Notes: generated from the sequence alone by a model not told the origin. 64,000 bases of DNA from Malaya genurostris (GCF_030247185.1 NC_080571.1:165513547-165577546), one strand, 5' to 3'. Positions 43,711-56,504 are shown, numbered from the stretch's first letter. Program-made: numbers and translations.

Positions 43711-45340
43711 GATGAAGATGAATTTTATAATTTTCTCAAAGTTCACAAAACTCATATTGCTATTGTGACAGAAACATTTCTTAAACCAAATGTCAAATTG
43801 AAAAGCAATCCACATTATGTGACGATTTGTTAATTTTAGTTGGTTTAACGTAAAGCCGCCATAACTCCGTTAAGGTTTCGCAATCACTGAGAGGAAACAA
43901 ATATTGGAGAGGCCAAATGAATGAAAAACTAACAGAAAAGATGATATATTGGAAAAAGATATGCTCAGAGACAATACTCGATCCTGCGTTCTTATGCATT
44001 CCGCGTATACGCGCTACCATTTCGTCACTCTGAATCTTGCTATAGACACTCTAAAACGCCAGTCAGCAATGGTAGAACGTACATCGAACATGGTCTACAT
44101 CCTGGCCGTCACCCAACCGATACCTTACATCCAAACATCTTCTCTGTCCATCAAACACTAATCTTCTCGTTTTATACCTATTTTTTTTCGCTCAAGCATT
44201 GAGTAGGAGAGTGTATTTATAATCGCTTGTCATCTTCTTTAATGGTGCCAGTCGCTGGCTGGACATTGTCAGCGACAGACCCCTCAAGTGGATGACATTA
44301 CTGAGACGAATTTTGATGAAATTAGGTCATATATTGAAAAACTTAAAAACAGGAAGGCTCCTGGTAATGATGGAATCTTTAATATTCTTAATAACAAATC
44401 TTACCGATATTGCCTTGAGACTCTTGGTTAAAATTTTCACTAAGTGTTTTTATTTAGCTTACTTTCCAAAAAGATGGAAAACGCTAAAGTAATTCCCATC
44501 CTCAAACCTGATAAAAACCCAGCAGAAACAACAAGTTATCGATTAGTTTACTTTCTTCTACCAGTAAACTGTAAAAAATTGTCTTATTGGGAATGATGTG
44601 TCATATAAATGAGAATTCAGTGTTTTACCAAAACAGTTTGGGTTTCGTCATGAACATTTAACTACTCATCAACTTGTAAGAGTTACGAACATGATAAAAG
44701 CAAATATATATTCGGGGTTATCTACTAGAGCGGCTCTTCTAGACAAAGATAAAGCATACGACAGTCAGTGTTAAAGGCTCAGTAGCAAAAGTGTCTGATT
44801 CATAGTTTCCTATTTATTTGATCAAAATTATTTGATTCAAAATTATTCAACTGATCGTACTCTTCAGGTTAGCTATCAAAATTGTAAATTTGCTGTCAAT
44901 TGCTACCCGCTCGAGCAGGTGATCCGCAGGGTTCGAGCATGGCTCCAATCTTGTATAATATTTTCATTTCTGATCTTCCAAATCCCATCCCGTTGGTTGT
45001 CAGAAATCACAATTCTGTGTCGACACAAGTCTGCCACAGGTATAAATCTAAGAGTAACCTGCAGTCGCCTAAAAAGAAGCTTAAATACTTACAGCGATTA
45101 TCTGAAAAATGGAAAATTGAACTAAATGCAGTAAAAACGCAAATAATTATCTTTCCTCATAATCCAAGAACTTCTTTTCTTAAACCAATCAATAATCACA
45201 TTATCAAATTGAATGGCTTGGAATTGACATGGTCTGATCAAGCAAAATACTTACACGGAGAACCCGCAGATCACAAAATTACAATATTGCAATTGCTGTT
45301 TCACGCCCTGGTTGTTTCAACTAAAATGTTGTTGATTTAA
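43711..45340 (+). pseudogene. Jockey-clade non-LTR retrotransposon remnants
   Basis: The pieces are in order. An endonuclease N-terminus (KTHIAIVTETFLKPN) lies at 43711-43829. About 450 bp of unrelated-looking sequence follows. RT fingers NRKAPGNDGIFNILNN (about 44345) and VIPILKPDKNPAETTSYR (about 44490), then QFGFRHEHLTTHQL (about 44635), come next with several stops. GDPQGSSMAPILYNIFISDL (about 44920) follows. The segment that should carry FADD is absent or scrambled, and KWKIELNAVKTQIIIF (about 45105) and WSDQAKYL end it. It is badly decayed and has internal deletions. Confidence 0.78.
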
Positions 45341-45737
45341 CTAACATATCTGTTGATTTTGACATAAGTAACCGAAATTGTTGTATTCAAATGCTGTCAC
45401 TTGGCGGAGAATGAAGGCAGCAAAACGCAGAACAAAAAACCTCTTCGTTTCACCAGAAGCGTTTCATATTGAAAATTTTCAATGTTAAATGAACGTCATT
45501 TATGTTAGTTACGTAGTGGTCGTTTTATGTAGGTGAAAGTGTGCAGAAGAATATATCAGTTAATTGTAAAACAAGTTTTCCATGTGTTAAATAGATATTC
45601 CTACAGTATAAATGATTTTATTTCATCTAAGAGTAATGTATTCTAGGACAGTTCATGTCAATATCCTGAGTTCAGTGATATAAGCTGTTAATTAGGTAAA
45701 ATTTCGTTGTTCAAGCAGTGAACGCTTTCATGCATAC
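45341..45737. other. Unassigned stretch left of the BEL element
   Basis: This is AT-rich sequence. AACTAAAATGTTGTTG near 45318 has a diverged inverse partner near 53228 on the other side of the BEL element, so the BEL target may have been a small inverted-repeat element. The similarity is weak. Confidence 0.3.
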
Positions 45738-46072
45738 TGTTAAGTAATTTCATTGCTAAAACCTTGAACATCCCTAATTCGTACAACACTATAACAGTAC
45801 TCATCTCACTCGATCACACATCAATGTATTATCTCTCCTTATCACTTATTTACTTGATCGCACAACAGAATAGGCTTTTTTCATTCCTCGTTTCTCGTGT
45901 TCGGTGCAGATGATAAAACCAGTATACTATTGCTAGACCAGATCAGACGAAATAAAATACTCGATATCTTCTCATCAAATCTTTGTATCGTTAAGATAAT
46001 AGACAGAGCAAATAAACCACGAGTTTCCGTTCCTACACTTTGACCGACCAATTATTAGAACGAAATCCAACA
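45738..46072 (+). repeat. 5' LTR of BEL element 1
   Basis: It is flanked on the left by CATAC and on the right by CCAAATGGTCCTTCGAGCC, the probable primer-binding region (TGGTCCTTCGAGCC, 46077-46090). Confidence 0.93.
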
Positions 46073-46814
46073 CCAAATGGTCCTTCGAGCCGGATGCGAA
46101 GATCTTGCTGGCTGTCTAGTGTAAAGTATACGTTTGTTCGCGATACCACGTGTTAAAGTGCAAATCGTCAAATCGTATGTAAGATAGCAGTCACAGTACG
46201 ATTCAGTGTCAGATAGTGCGCGTTAAAATAATTAGCCAATGAACAATTTGTGATTTACGGAACAATTTTACAATAGCAAGAAGTGGACTATAAATACTTG
46301 CTAATTCACAATGAAAACCCGCTTAGTTCGGAAAATTTAGTGCATGTGATCGTGAAATCTTCACCTTTGGCCCAAGAGAGCGTGCAACCGCGTGGCTGAG
46401 TCAGCGTGCTTGCGAATTGGCTTGGCTTGGCTTATCTTAACAATGGAGTCGCGGACAATAGACGGTGGAACAAAAGGATAGTCCACGAGGTGAACAACGT
46501 GACCAAACACGCGGTCAAAAATTGTAAGTAGGAAGCGAGTTGAAGAACTAACACGATTTACCAAATATTATTAAATCGGAAATTGGAAATTAAATTATTG
46601 GATTTGAGATTTGAGCGCGAATTTGAATGTGTGCTCCTAGTAGCTAACACGTGGTGGTGGAATATTGGTTAGAACCTTACAACCATTCCGTTTGCGGTGC
46701 TTGGTTCCATACTTAGCCCTTAGTAGGTCAAATTTCGACTCGTTTTCGACGAGTTTTCCTGAATTTTTGGCCGCAACTTATGAGATTTGTGCACTGCGAT
46801 AGCTAAGCTACAAA
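46073..46814 (+). other. 5' leader of BEL element 1
   Basis: It contains the primer-binding region at its start and otherwise untranslated leader, up to the gag ATG in a CAAAATGG context at 46815. No structured element is identified. Confidence 0.6.
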
Positions 46815-49800
46815 ATGGCACTCAGTTTAAGAGCACTCTGCAAGCAGGAACGTTTCTACTTAGACACGATGCAGAATCTGTTAGATTTTGTTCAAAATTA
46901 TAACATGATTCGAGATAAAGAGCAACTCCCGGTGTGGCGAGAAAGATTGGAGGAAACGAGAGATCGATTCGAGCTGAACTATGTGAGGTGTAAAAGTTTT
47001 CTTCTTGCTGCAGAACGTACTGCTAACCCTACCCAATTATATAATGTTCCAATTCAACCTACAAATGTTCGTAATTCTGACCAATACAGTTCAAGAGTCA
47101 AACTCCCAGAAGTGAAACTCCCTTTGTTTGATGGCTCTCTTACTGAGTGGCTTACGTTTTGAGACACATTTAAAAGTTTAATCGACTCTAACTCTCAGCT
47201 GTCGGATATCGACAAGTTTTATTACCTGTTTGCTTCACTCTCAAAGGAAGCCAAACGTGTTGTCGAGTCTATTGAAATAACTTCAGCGAATTACTCCGTC
47301 GCTTGGGAATTACTGAAACGCCGTTATGATAATAAAAAACTAGTGGTAAAAACCTACCTCGATTCGCTTTTCTCCGTTGAACCAATAAAGCGGGAATGCT
47401 ATGATTCGCTCGCTCGACTTATAGATGAATTTGAACGAAATCTAAGGATGATTGAAAAAATGGGGATAGACATCAACGGTTGGAGCATACTGTTGGCTCA
47501 CATAGTTTGCTCACGTCTCGACCCATCCACGTTAAGGCAATGGGAAAATCATAATCAATCTACCGAAGCACCCGAATACCATGAACTTATCGAATTTTTG
47601 CGTCGTCATAGTACTATGTTGCAGTCTATCACTCCAGGTAAATCTCGACCCTCTGAGCCTTTCCGTACCTCTTACTCACCAGAAAACAACCGATTACCGA
47701 AGACAAGATTTGGCAGCGTTCATTCTATTACCAACTCGACGTGTAAATCCTGCTCTTTCTGCAAGCAGTCAGCTCATTCACCATTTAAATGTGACGCATT
47801 TCGGAATTCCCCAGTTCAGCAGAGATACGAGTTAGTGAAAAGGAAATCTTTATGCATAAAGTGTCTTTCTCCCGAACATCAAATAAAGAACTGTTCGTCC
47901 AGTGCATGTCGTGTTTGTGGTCAAAAGCACCACACGATGTTACACCATCAAGCTAGCAGTCGCAATCCAAATCAAAGCCAGCCTTCTAAAGCACCTACAA
48001 ATCCACCTGTCGCGGATCAAACTCAGTCTCAACCTCAGAACAGTCGAAACCCGCAAATTGTTTCGAATCAGACTTCCTCGCAAACCATTCCTACGGATGC
48101 TCCCCGTGCATCAACATCGTCATCACTCAGCCATTGCTCCACCTCCTTGGTTGCCAATGTTCGTCAAATTTCGTCGACTGTGTTACTGCAGACAGCTATA
48201 GTTAAAACTTTCAACCCTGCTGGAATCGTTTTGTGGGCTAGAGTGTTGTTCGATCCCGCATCGCAGCTGAATGTCGTCTCGGAACGATTCATACAATGTC
48301 TATCAGTTCGAAAGCAAAAAGATCATCATGTTATTGGATGAATTGGCAAGGCTATTGTCGTTTCTTCTCACTCCGTCGTTGTTCGTATTCAGTCTCATTA
48401 TACCGAATTTAGTGCCGACCTCAAATTCCATATTTTGAATGAAATAACTCGTAAACTTCCCTCAAATGCTGTTGATACTTCCGAATGGATCTGGCCGACG
48501 GATATCATTCTTGCTGATCCAAAATTCCACGAACCTGCACATATCGACATGATCATCGGAATGGAGATTTATTACGATCTACTCCTTGACGGGCTAATTC
48601 GTTTGGGTCCTGAAAAACCGGTGTTGCAACAAACTGCCCTGGGCTGGGTAGTCTCAGGAAAGGTGGGAGCTCTTCCACCAAGTCAATCGAATACAAGTAT
48701 CGTTCACATATGTAGCTCAGAAGCCCTCGATGATCAATTAGCGATGTCTTGGGAGTTAGAGTCCTGTCGCTCTTTAAGCATCATGTCTGTCGAAGAAACA
48801 GAGTGTGAGAGATATTTTGCGGCTACCACTAGTCGAGATAGTACAGGGCGTTTTGTGGTAGTACTTCCAAAAAAAGCATCCGTTCTATCTCAACTCGGAA
48901 ATTCTTATGAGATTGCGAAACGGCGATTCCTTTCATTGGAGCGTCGATTGCATGTCAATCCAAATCTACGATCGTCATATGCGGCGTTTATCGAGGAATA
49001 TCGCAACCTGAAACATATGCATGAAGTCACAGATTCTCAGACAAGTTCGAGCACATCATATTATCTTCCGCATCATAGTGTTGTGCGTCCTGATAGCATC
49101 ACCACAAAACTACGTGTTGTATTTGATGAATCATGCACTACAGACACCAGTGTTTCATTGAATGATGCTCTGATGGTAGGACCGGTGGTTCAGGAAGACC
49201 TCATTTCCATCATCTTACGTTTTCGAACACACCGGTACGCTATAATTGCGGACATCGAGAAAATGTATCGGCAAGTATTGGTCCACCCATCTGATCACTT
49301 ACTTCAACGGATACTCTGGCGGGATGAGCCGTCCGAACCGATTAAGAGCTACGAGTTGACAACAGTCACGTACGGAACATGTGCTGTGCCTTATCTTGCT
49401 ACAAAATGTCTCCAAGAGCTTGCCAAACTTGGCCAGATATCGTATCCGGCGGCCGCTCAAATGATTGCTAAGGATTTTTACATGGACGACCTGATTAGTG
49501 GGGCTAACAATATCGAAGAAGGAAAGACTCTTTGTTCACAACTTCTACAACTTCTTCAATCTGCAGGATTCCGTTTGAGAGAATGGTCGTCGAATTGTCC
49601 AGAAATCTTAGCTCACATCCCTGCAGAATTTCCTGATAAACGCAGCATATTTGATTTACATTCATCAAAAACCGTGAAAACACTTGGGCTCAAGTGGGAG
49701 TCAGCTTCAGATAAGTTTTTATTTCAAGTGCCGAAGTGGAATGAAGAGGCAATCATTACAAAACGAATTGCTCTTTCCGATGCTGCGCGTCTCTACGACC

Positions 49801-52081
49801 CCTTAGGACTGGTTGGCCCGGTAATTGTACTCGCCAAAATGTTCATGCAGGACTTGTAGAGAAATCAAATATCTTGGGACGAACCGTTAGAAGATGATCA
49901 CCAAACTCGCTGGCTACAGTTCCGTAATGAATTGATCGCACTAGAAACACTTGCTGTTCCTCGTTGGGTTATATCGATGCCTGAAATCAGTATCATCGAG
50001 TTGCATGGATTTTGCGATGCCTCCGAAAAGGCATATGGTGCGTGCATCTATATGCGATCTGTTTCCGCCAATGGAGATATAGCTGTTCGACTTCTCACGT
50101 CGAAATCGAATGTCGCCCCTCTCGGCGATAGTAAAAGGGATAAAAGGATTTGCTTGCCTCGCTTAGAACTATCTTCTGCACTACTTCTCAGTCACCTTTA
50201 TCAGAAGGTTAAGGATAGTTTGAAATCGAACATAAAGAGCTTCTTTTGGTCTGACTCCATGATAGTCCTACATTGGCTATCAGCAAACCCTTCCCGGTGT
50301 TGTCAATCGTGTCTCCGAAATCCAGCATATTACGAAGCAAGGAGTTTGGTCCCATGTTCCTGGAATTGAAAACCCAGCTGACATTATTTCCCGCGGCATG
50401 CTGCCCAGTCAATTGAAGGAAACTACTGCATGGTGGGAAGGACCAGTCTGGCTCAGTCAAACTGAACGATTTAGACCTCCTCTTGTTCGAACAAACGGGG
50501 AAAGTTTCGCAGCAAATCTTCTGCAAGAAAAATCAATAATTCTTGCAGTACAATCGCAGAAACCGAATTTCATCTTCAATCTGCGATCATCTTTCTATGA
50601 TTTGATTCGTCTTGTAGTAAATTTATTGCGATTCTATCATAATTGCATGCCAAAAAACCGTTCAATTCGGCGAACCAGTTTTCTGCAAACCACCGAACTT
50701 AACGAAGCTTGTTCGAATTGCTCAGATGGAATCATTTAATGGCGAGATTCGAAGTCTATCTGCTAGTGGACAAGTAAAGCCAAACTCTAAATTGAAGTCG
50801 CTGACACCAATCTTCCAAGATAAGATCTTACGAGTTGGAGGTCGACTCAAACACGCTCTTGTTCCTGACGACCGAAAACATCCTATTATTCTGTCACCTG
50901 AGCATCCGCTTACAGAGTTAATTATGGTCCATTACCACGAGAAGCTATTGCATGCTGGCCCTCAACTTTTGATCGCAGCAGTACGAGAAAAGTTCTGGCC
51001 TTTAAGAGCACGCAACTTGGCTCGAAAGATAGTGCACCGATGTGTGAAATGTTTTCGCTGCAAGCCGACAATCCTCGAGCAACTGATGGGCGATTTACCT
51101 GCCGAACGAGTGACTCCAAGTTTTCCGTTTTCGAGAACTGGTATTGACCTTTGTTGACCATTGTTCTATCGAATCTGCGGGAGAAAATCGATCCCAACCA
51201 AGAGCTATGTTTCGATTTTTGTGTGTCTGGTGACAAAGGCAGTACATTTGGAGTTGGTGGCAGATCTTTCTACCTACGCATTTTTATCAGCTTTAAAGCG
51301 AATTGTAGCACGTCGTGGCAAACCAACTGTAATCGAATGCGATAATGCGAAAAACTTCGTTGGAGCATCGCGCGAATTATCCGATCTCTACAAGTTATAC
51401 AACTCCCAACAGCACCAGCACACTGTACTTTCGCAATGCAGCCAAGAAAATATACAATTTAAATTCATCCCACCGCGTTCTCCAAACTTTGGGGGGCTCT
51501 GGGAAGCGGCCATGAAATCATTCAAAAAACATTTAAAGGCTTCGATCAGTACATCTGTGCTGTATAAAGACGACTTAGAGACACTTATTACACAAATTGA
51601 AAGCTGCTTAAACTCAAGGCCGCTAACCCCTCTGTCATCGGATCCGGACGACTTAGACATACTTACACCAGGGCATTTTCTTATTCATCGTCCACTTACT
51701 GCAATTGTGGAACCCTCCTATGAAGATATTCCGACAAACCGACTTGATCGATACCAGCAGAATCAGGAAATTCTTCGGCGTATCTGGAAGCGTTGGAGCA
51801 CCGATTATCTATCGGGGTTGCTTCCACGTACAAAATGGACCCGTCAACGGGATAATCTATCTATCGGAACGATGGTGCTTGTGAAGGAGGACAATCTTCC
51901 TCCTCTAAGGTGGCGGTACGGCCGAATCACCCAAATTCATCGCAGTGAAGATGACAATGTACGAGTGGTTACAGTCAAAACCGAAGAAGGTGAATTTCGG
52001 CGCGCAATATCCAACATCTGCGTGCTACCCGTTAGACAACCCGAGACTATTGCATGTGATGATCTACCGTCCAATACGTAA
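46815..52081 (+). pseudogene. Gag-Pol polyprotein of BEL element 1
   Basis: Gag starts MALSLRALCKQE. Zinc-binding Cys/His clusters (CKSCSFCKQSAHSPFKC; CIKC..H..KNC; CRVCGQKHH) lie at 47740-47945. The protease region has VLFDPASQ near 48245, with DPA where DSG or DSA is usual. RT has ADIEKMYRQV (about 49252) and FYMDDL (about 49480), RNase H GFCDASEKAYG (about 50010). Integrase has the HHCC finger (about 50930-51065), VTKAVHLEL (about 51235), ECDNAKNFVGA (about 51340) and PNFGGLWEA (about 51484). The DUF5641 tail ends at 52081. In-frame stops lie at 47161, 48339, 49857 and 51155; frameshifts near 50290 and 50705. Confidence 0.93.
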
Positions 52082-52634
52082 CTATTTTGAGTTAAATTGC
52101 CGTTCCGGCAGTGCATGTGCATGTTTTAGTTATAAGCCTATACTAATGCCTTTGTTTGTTTTCAACTGAGCACCATCACCGAATACCTCGTTTAACCGAG
52201 AGAACACTCCCTACATATAATGGATTTCATCATGCGCCAAAATATTTTCTGTGAGGTGAGTTGTTCCGGTTTTACACTTTCTATCATTGGATACTACATC
52301 AATTCTCCGCTTCGAGGTATAACTATTTGCGCAACTTCTCCCACGATGGTGGAGGCCGTTCTTCAGAATCTCGACAATACCAGGACGAGGACGAATTCAG
52401 CAACGAAAACATCCACTCCAGGATATCTTCAGTCGAGTCACGCGAGACCATCAAACCAAGGATGACAGCCAACCTTTCAACAACCAAAATAAACACGCCA
52501 AATACCCCCTGGATTGGTTCTTCAGCACGCTCAACAAGGCAAACAGTGATATAAAAAATTAAATTAGATGCATGTAAAATTATATTAGTGATAGGAATAG
52601 GTTGAAAAGCTACCTTTTCAACGGTGGCCGGCTA
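52082..52634 (+). other. 3' untranslated region of BEL element 1
   Basis: Frames of 81 and 97 codons (52220-52554) overlap here in two phases without recognisable motifs and look incidental. AAAAGCTACCTTTTCAACGG then GGTGGCCGGCTA precedes the 3' LTR and probably contains the plus-strand primer (GGTGGCCGG). Confidence 0.55.
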
Positions 52635-52969
52635 TGTTAAGTAATGTCATTGCTAAAACCTTGAACATCCCTAATTCGTACAACACTATAACAGTACTCA
52701 TCTCACTCGATCACACATCAATGTATTATCTCTCCTTATCACTTATTTACTTGATCGCACAACACGATAGGCTTTTTTCATTCCTCGTTTCTCGTGTTCG
52801 GTGCAGATGATAAAACCAGTATACTATTGCTAGACCAGATCAGACGAAATAAAATACTCGATATCTTCGCATCAAATCTTTGTATCGTTAAGATAATAGA
52901 CAGAGCAAATAAACCACGAGTTTCCGTTCCTACACTTTGACCGACCAATTATTAGAACGAAATCCAACA
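52635..52969 (+). repeat. 3' LTR of BEL element 1
   Basis: It matches 45738-46072 apart from about four substitutions (for example GTAATGTC for GTAATTTC and CACGATAGG for CAGAATAGG). It is followed by the CATAC duplication. Confidence 0.93.
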
Positions 52970-53290
52970 CATACAAGTAACTTTGCTGGGATTGAGTCTT
53001 TGCTCAATTGCACGAGTGACACCTCATTGAAACGTTTCATTGTTCGCTCAGGGTGTTTGGCATTGCTCAACTGAAACGTTTCATTACCTGGTTGTAGTGC
53101 GATTCTTTGTTGGGTGTCGTTGCTAAGCTGCCAGCACGATAAATCAAAAATGACAGATTAGTTAAAACAATAGTCGATTAGTTTTACCAAATTTTAACCA
53201 ATCAAAATCAGAAATACAACTAACATTTTAGTTGTTTTGCGATCGCTGGATTTTCCGTGTAGGTTTCTCGTATAACAAAAAACTCACTTG

Positions 53291-53428
53291 ATGGAAGCCT
53301 TTGTTCTACCAGGAAGAAAACGCTTCAAGGATTCAGAACAAAATTCTGAAAATGATTTGAAGCGTGCTCCCTGGTTTAGTACAAATGAGTTATACAGACT
53401 CAAAAATAGAAATGCAATCTTCAAATAA
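53291..53428 (+). pseudogene. Small Jockey-like ORF2 linker fragment (45 codons)
   Basis: ATG 53291 opens MEAFVLPGRKR and closes KRAPWFSTNELYRLKNRNAI. The APWF..EL..LK..R pattern is typical of the linker between endonuclease and RT in Jockey-type ORF2. It is an isolated fragment, perhaps part of the same debris as 43711-45340. Confidence 0.4.
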
Positions 53429-53596
53429 ATCGATTCGCTCTCTGTATTAGTTTATTATTTAGTATCTAAGTTCCTTTCTCCCATTACACAATACAAGTAG
53501 GTTTACAATTTTCCCTACACAAAAATCACAGAATTGCAGAAGCAAATGTTGTCCTAATGGTAATAACCAAATCATGTATATAACAAGGCCGGGTTG

Positions 53597-53806
53597 AAAG
53601 GTACCGGGTTGGCGGTTCAATGTGGTTTTACATACCAGTGTCGTATGTTCGAGCCCCGACCTGGAAGGATTCGTAGTGTCAGTAGAATCGTAGCACCAGC
53701 CATGCACTAGTTCTGTACACTCTGAATCGGCTGCGAAGTCTGTTGATACAGAAGGACAAATTCCACTACTGGAATGTAATACCAAGGCTTTACAAGGCTG
53801 AAAAGT
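53597..53806 (+). mobile_element. tRNA-derived SINE
   Basis: GGGTTGGCGGTTCAATGTGG stands at the A-box position. GTTCGAGCCCCGACC (53648-53662) is a good B box. The body AAGGATTCGTAGTGTCAGTA and CTCTGAATCGGCTGCGAAG, ending AATGTAATACCAAGGCTTT, matches a SINE family I know from culicine mosquitoes. Polymerase III would transcribe it; mobility depends on a partner LINE. Confidence 0.8.
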
Positions 53807-54111
53807 CACCACTTGTCGCTGAACACCCAATTTAAAACCTAATAATTTAAATTTAACTCATATTTCAATAAATATTAATTAAAAAATAAACGCCAATATA
53901 ACTTTAAAAAATCAGCTCTGGTACAGACTTAATTTGCAATGAAAAATGTTGGATCTCATTTGTTATTTGACATGTTTTTTCACTGATTTTGTATTATCAT
54001 AATGGCTTATGTCCGTATCAACAATTCGACGAACACATACTTTCGAACGAATACGAACAGGCCATACATGTTCATCGAATGTTCACGAACGCATAGAAAA
54101 AAAGTACCAGC
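53807..54111. other. Unassigned AT-rich stretch
   Basis: No gene is seen. GAACGAATACGAAC and TTCGAATG-like short repeats occur near 54040-54085. Confidence 0.4.
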
Positions 54112-54119
54112 ATTGCAGG

Positions 54120-54766
54120 CAGAGATGGCCATCTCCTCTGTGTGACGAAGAGCAAACAAAATTTCTCCCCTCGCACTGACAACTTCAACAAGAGCTCTTC
54201 TCTTTCACATATATACACCACTGTTGTATAAAGTGTGCACGCATCATGAGTGCGTTTGTTTATTTCCTTTTACCACCTCCACTGAATCGCACCTAAGTGC
54301 TAGAGCGTCAGCTAATAAATTCTCTGAGGTGGATGCAGATACTTTCACAGAGGTGTACACGCCGGTGAGCACTCTGCTGTATGGTTTGCGTAGAAGAAGC
54401 GTGGACACGCAAAATCAGCAAAATGAAACAATTTATCGTGAAATTTTAGGTTTTCCTTGCAAATTTTTCATAGCAAGGCCAGATCTACTCTCTATTAATT
54501 GAAGTTCACAGAAGTGTTCGCTCACCATCACGCGCCAGTGGTCATTTGGGTGTATATAGACGAGAGCGCGTGTGAGCGATTCATGCGAAGAGAATGTGTT
54601 TCACTCGTGCCAGCTGCTTTAACCACAAGCACACACTCAAATGCTGTCTATTCGACACTGTGAAGAAGTGCGCTTTCCTCTTTGTGCGATGCTTCGTTTT
54701 TTGCATCCTCAGTGTGGACAAGAATCTGACGCCAGCGTGTATCACTCTGGTGAAATGCCATCTCTG
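54120..54766. mobile_element. hAT-type MITE (647 bp)
   Basis: The ends CAGAGATGGC and GCCATCTCTG are perfect 10-bp inverted repeats. An 8-bp duplication ATTGCAGG flanks them (54112-54119, 54767-54774). Both features are characteristic of the hAT superfamily. The interior has no transposase, so it is non-autonomous. Frames on both strands inside it are incidental. Confidence 0.9.
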
Positions 54767-54774
54767 ATTGCAGG

Positions 54775-55216
54775 TAGATTTTTGAAAATATTCCAAGCAT
54801 CAAAGAAGTGGTAAATTCTATATAATAAATAAATATCGTACTCAAGATCAAATATGTTGCACTTTTCTTGCAATCTTGTCATGTTTTTGACAAATTTATT
54901 CCATTGGTAAAAATCATGCATTTGATATAAAATAAATCATATTTTACAAAAGTACCTAATAGATATGATAAAATTTGATGCGTAGAAACTTTAATGCTCT
55001 CTAAATGTTTGAATCAAAAAACAAATTTATCATTTGATTGCATTTCACATTCAAAAGGAAAATTGTTGGAAATCGGTTAAACGGTTTACAATGTATTCAA
55101 CCGGTTGATTAGCAAAATTGAACTGACAAATCCAAACCACTGCAATTCGTCTATTCGTCTGTAAACGAGATTGGGAACTTTCATTCGTACGAATGATGTT
55201 CGAATACATGTATCTT
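54775..55216. other. Unassigned AT-rich stretch
   Basis: No gene or repeat is supported between the MITE and the tandem duplication. Confidence 0.45.
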
Positions 55217-56069
55217 TCGAAACTAAACTGGCATACATTCTAGCGTTTCGCATATAGTTAATAAAGCGAATTTGAGTGATTTTTTCATGGCTTCTTTTAT
55301 GGCAAATGAGTCTTGTTCGAACACATTCCAGTGAAACAAGAATGGCTTGTTTGTATTCGTCGAATGGCCGATACAAGAATGAGGGTGAATATGTTGTTTA
55401 GCCTTTCACTAATCAGTAGCAGATTGAGAACAATAACCAGTATCCTGTCCACGTTGTTCAAATGAAACGTTTCGGCCGTTAATCAAAGGTGATCAATAAA
55501 AATGGATGATGGTGCATTAAAATTTGACATCTTAACTGTCGAATTATATTTTATCGAGTAGTAAAGTTTATTCAAAATTACGGCCCTATTGAAATTTTGT
55601 CTGTTGGATAGTTTGGGTTTATTTTTCACTGAACATGAAATGATAACCAGGGGTATAAGAATCGCAATACAAAGAACGTAAGAACATCCAGAAAAACTTA
55701 TTTTGTTTGACAATGTATTGAAGTTTGAGAATTTCCTTTTACTGGAAGTTTGAAAAGATATTATAGAGAAGTTATACAATTTAATTTTATAATAGCATCA
55801 AAGTAGCGTGCGAATGTTTGGGCAGTACGGCATGCTAACACAGATATTCATCTATTTAGCCTCAACAATACAAATTTTCAAACAGTACTGCACGGTCCCC
55901 ATCTACGACAATTACTACTATTGGTATTGTTCATCGTAAACATTAACAACATTAACGCACTTCTCGTTAGCATTTGTACATTTTTCTTCTTTCTCAAAGA
56001 TCATACTGATTCATTGCATTTGAACATTTTCAGTTAATTAGTTAACTTCGACTTTTGTATTGAAACGTA

Positions 56070-56412
56070 ATGGCAGATGATGAGATCTATTGTGGTATAT
56101 GTAAAAAAAGAACATGATCAAAGTAAATTTTTAACATGTTTGTATTGTTTTGCTAGTGCGCACTTTAAGTGCCGAAATATTATCGCAATTCCGCAAGACG
56201 CGCCCGAGAAATGCCGTTCTTTTGCTCTGCTGATTGCTCTACTACATATCAGTGCATAATGGACATGAAAACCAATAACACATCAATAGTAGCCGAACTC
56301 GCCGCAGAGTTAAAAAAAATCCATTGAACTATTCTCAAACGCAGTGACTATTGAGATGAACAGTGTTAGGTTAGAAGTGAAACAGCTGACAACGGTAATA
56401 TAAGTCAGTCTC
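56070..56412 (+). pseudogene. CR1-like ORF1 5' fragment with PHD-type finger, copy A
   Basis: ATG 56070 opens MADDEIYCGICKKR. After a frameshift, CLYCFASAHFKCRN follows, giving the C-x2-C...C-x2-C...H-x2-C spacing of a PHD/RING-like finger as seen in ORF1 of some CR1-like elements. A helical NNTSIVAELAAELKKI segment follows, then more shifts. Only the 5' end of the element is present. Confidence 0.55.
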
Positions 56413-56504
56413 TGTTGGGAAACACTCCAATGCACCTTGTCATTAATACGCGGTGACTTGATGATTTGGTTGCAGAGGGCTAACCGCGACTAAACTCGAG
56501 CGTG

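Larger units (their letters stand above)
45738..52969 (+). mobile_element. BEL/Pao LTR retrotransposon, element 1
   Basis: 335-bp LTRs (45738-46072 and 52635-52969) start TGTTAAG and end CCAACA and differ at about four bases. The 5-bp target duplication CATAC is perfect (45733-45737, 52970-52974). One long gag-pol frame at 46815-52081, with BEL-type gag, zinc knuckles, protease, RT (YMDD), RNase H and integrase, is broken by four stops and two frameshifts. There is no env. Confidence 0.95.

Noticed and set aside
45310..53260. Possible small inverted-repeat element split by BEL element 1 (AACTAAAATGTTG-like ends)
   Set aside because: The two arms match only over short, interrupted stretches and no target duplication could be seen outside them. 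Too weak to call.
53459..53830. 123-codon - strand frame
   Set aside because: It spans a tRNA-derived SINE with a B box on the + strand; the frame is incidental.
54224..54502. 92-codon + strand frame
   Set aside because: It lies wholly inside the non-autonomous hAT MITE and shows no protein family features.
55483..55779. 98-codon frame on the - strand, repeated at 57898-58194
   Set aside because: Both copies are part of the same recent 2.4-kb duplication, so their agreement is no evidence of selection. The composition is AT-driven and no motif is recognisable.
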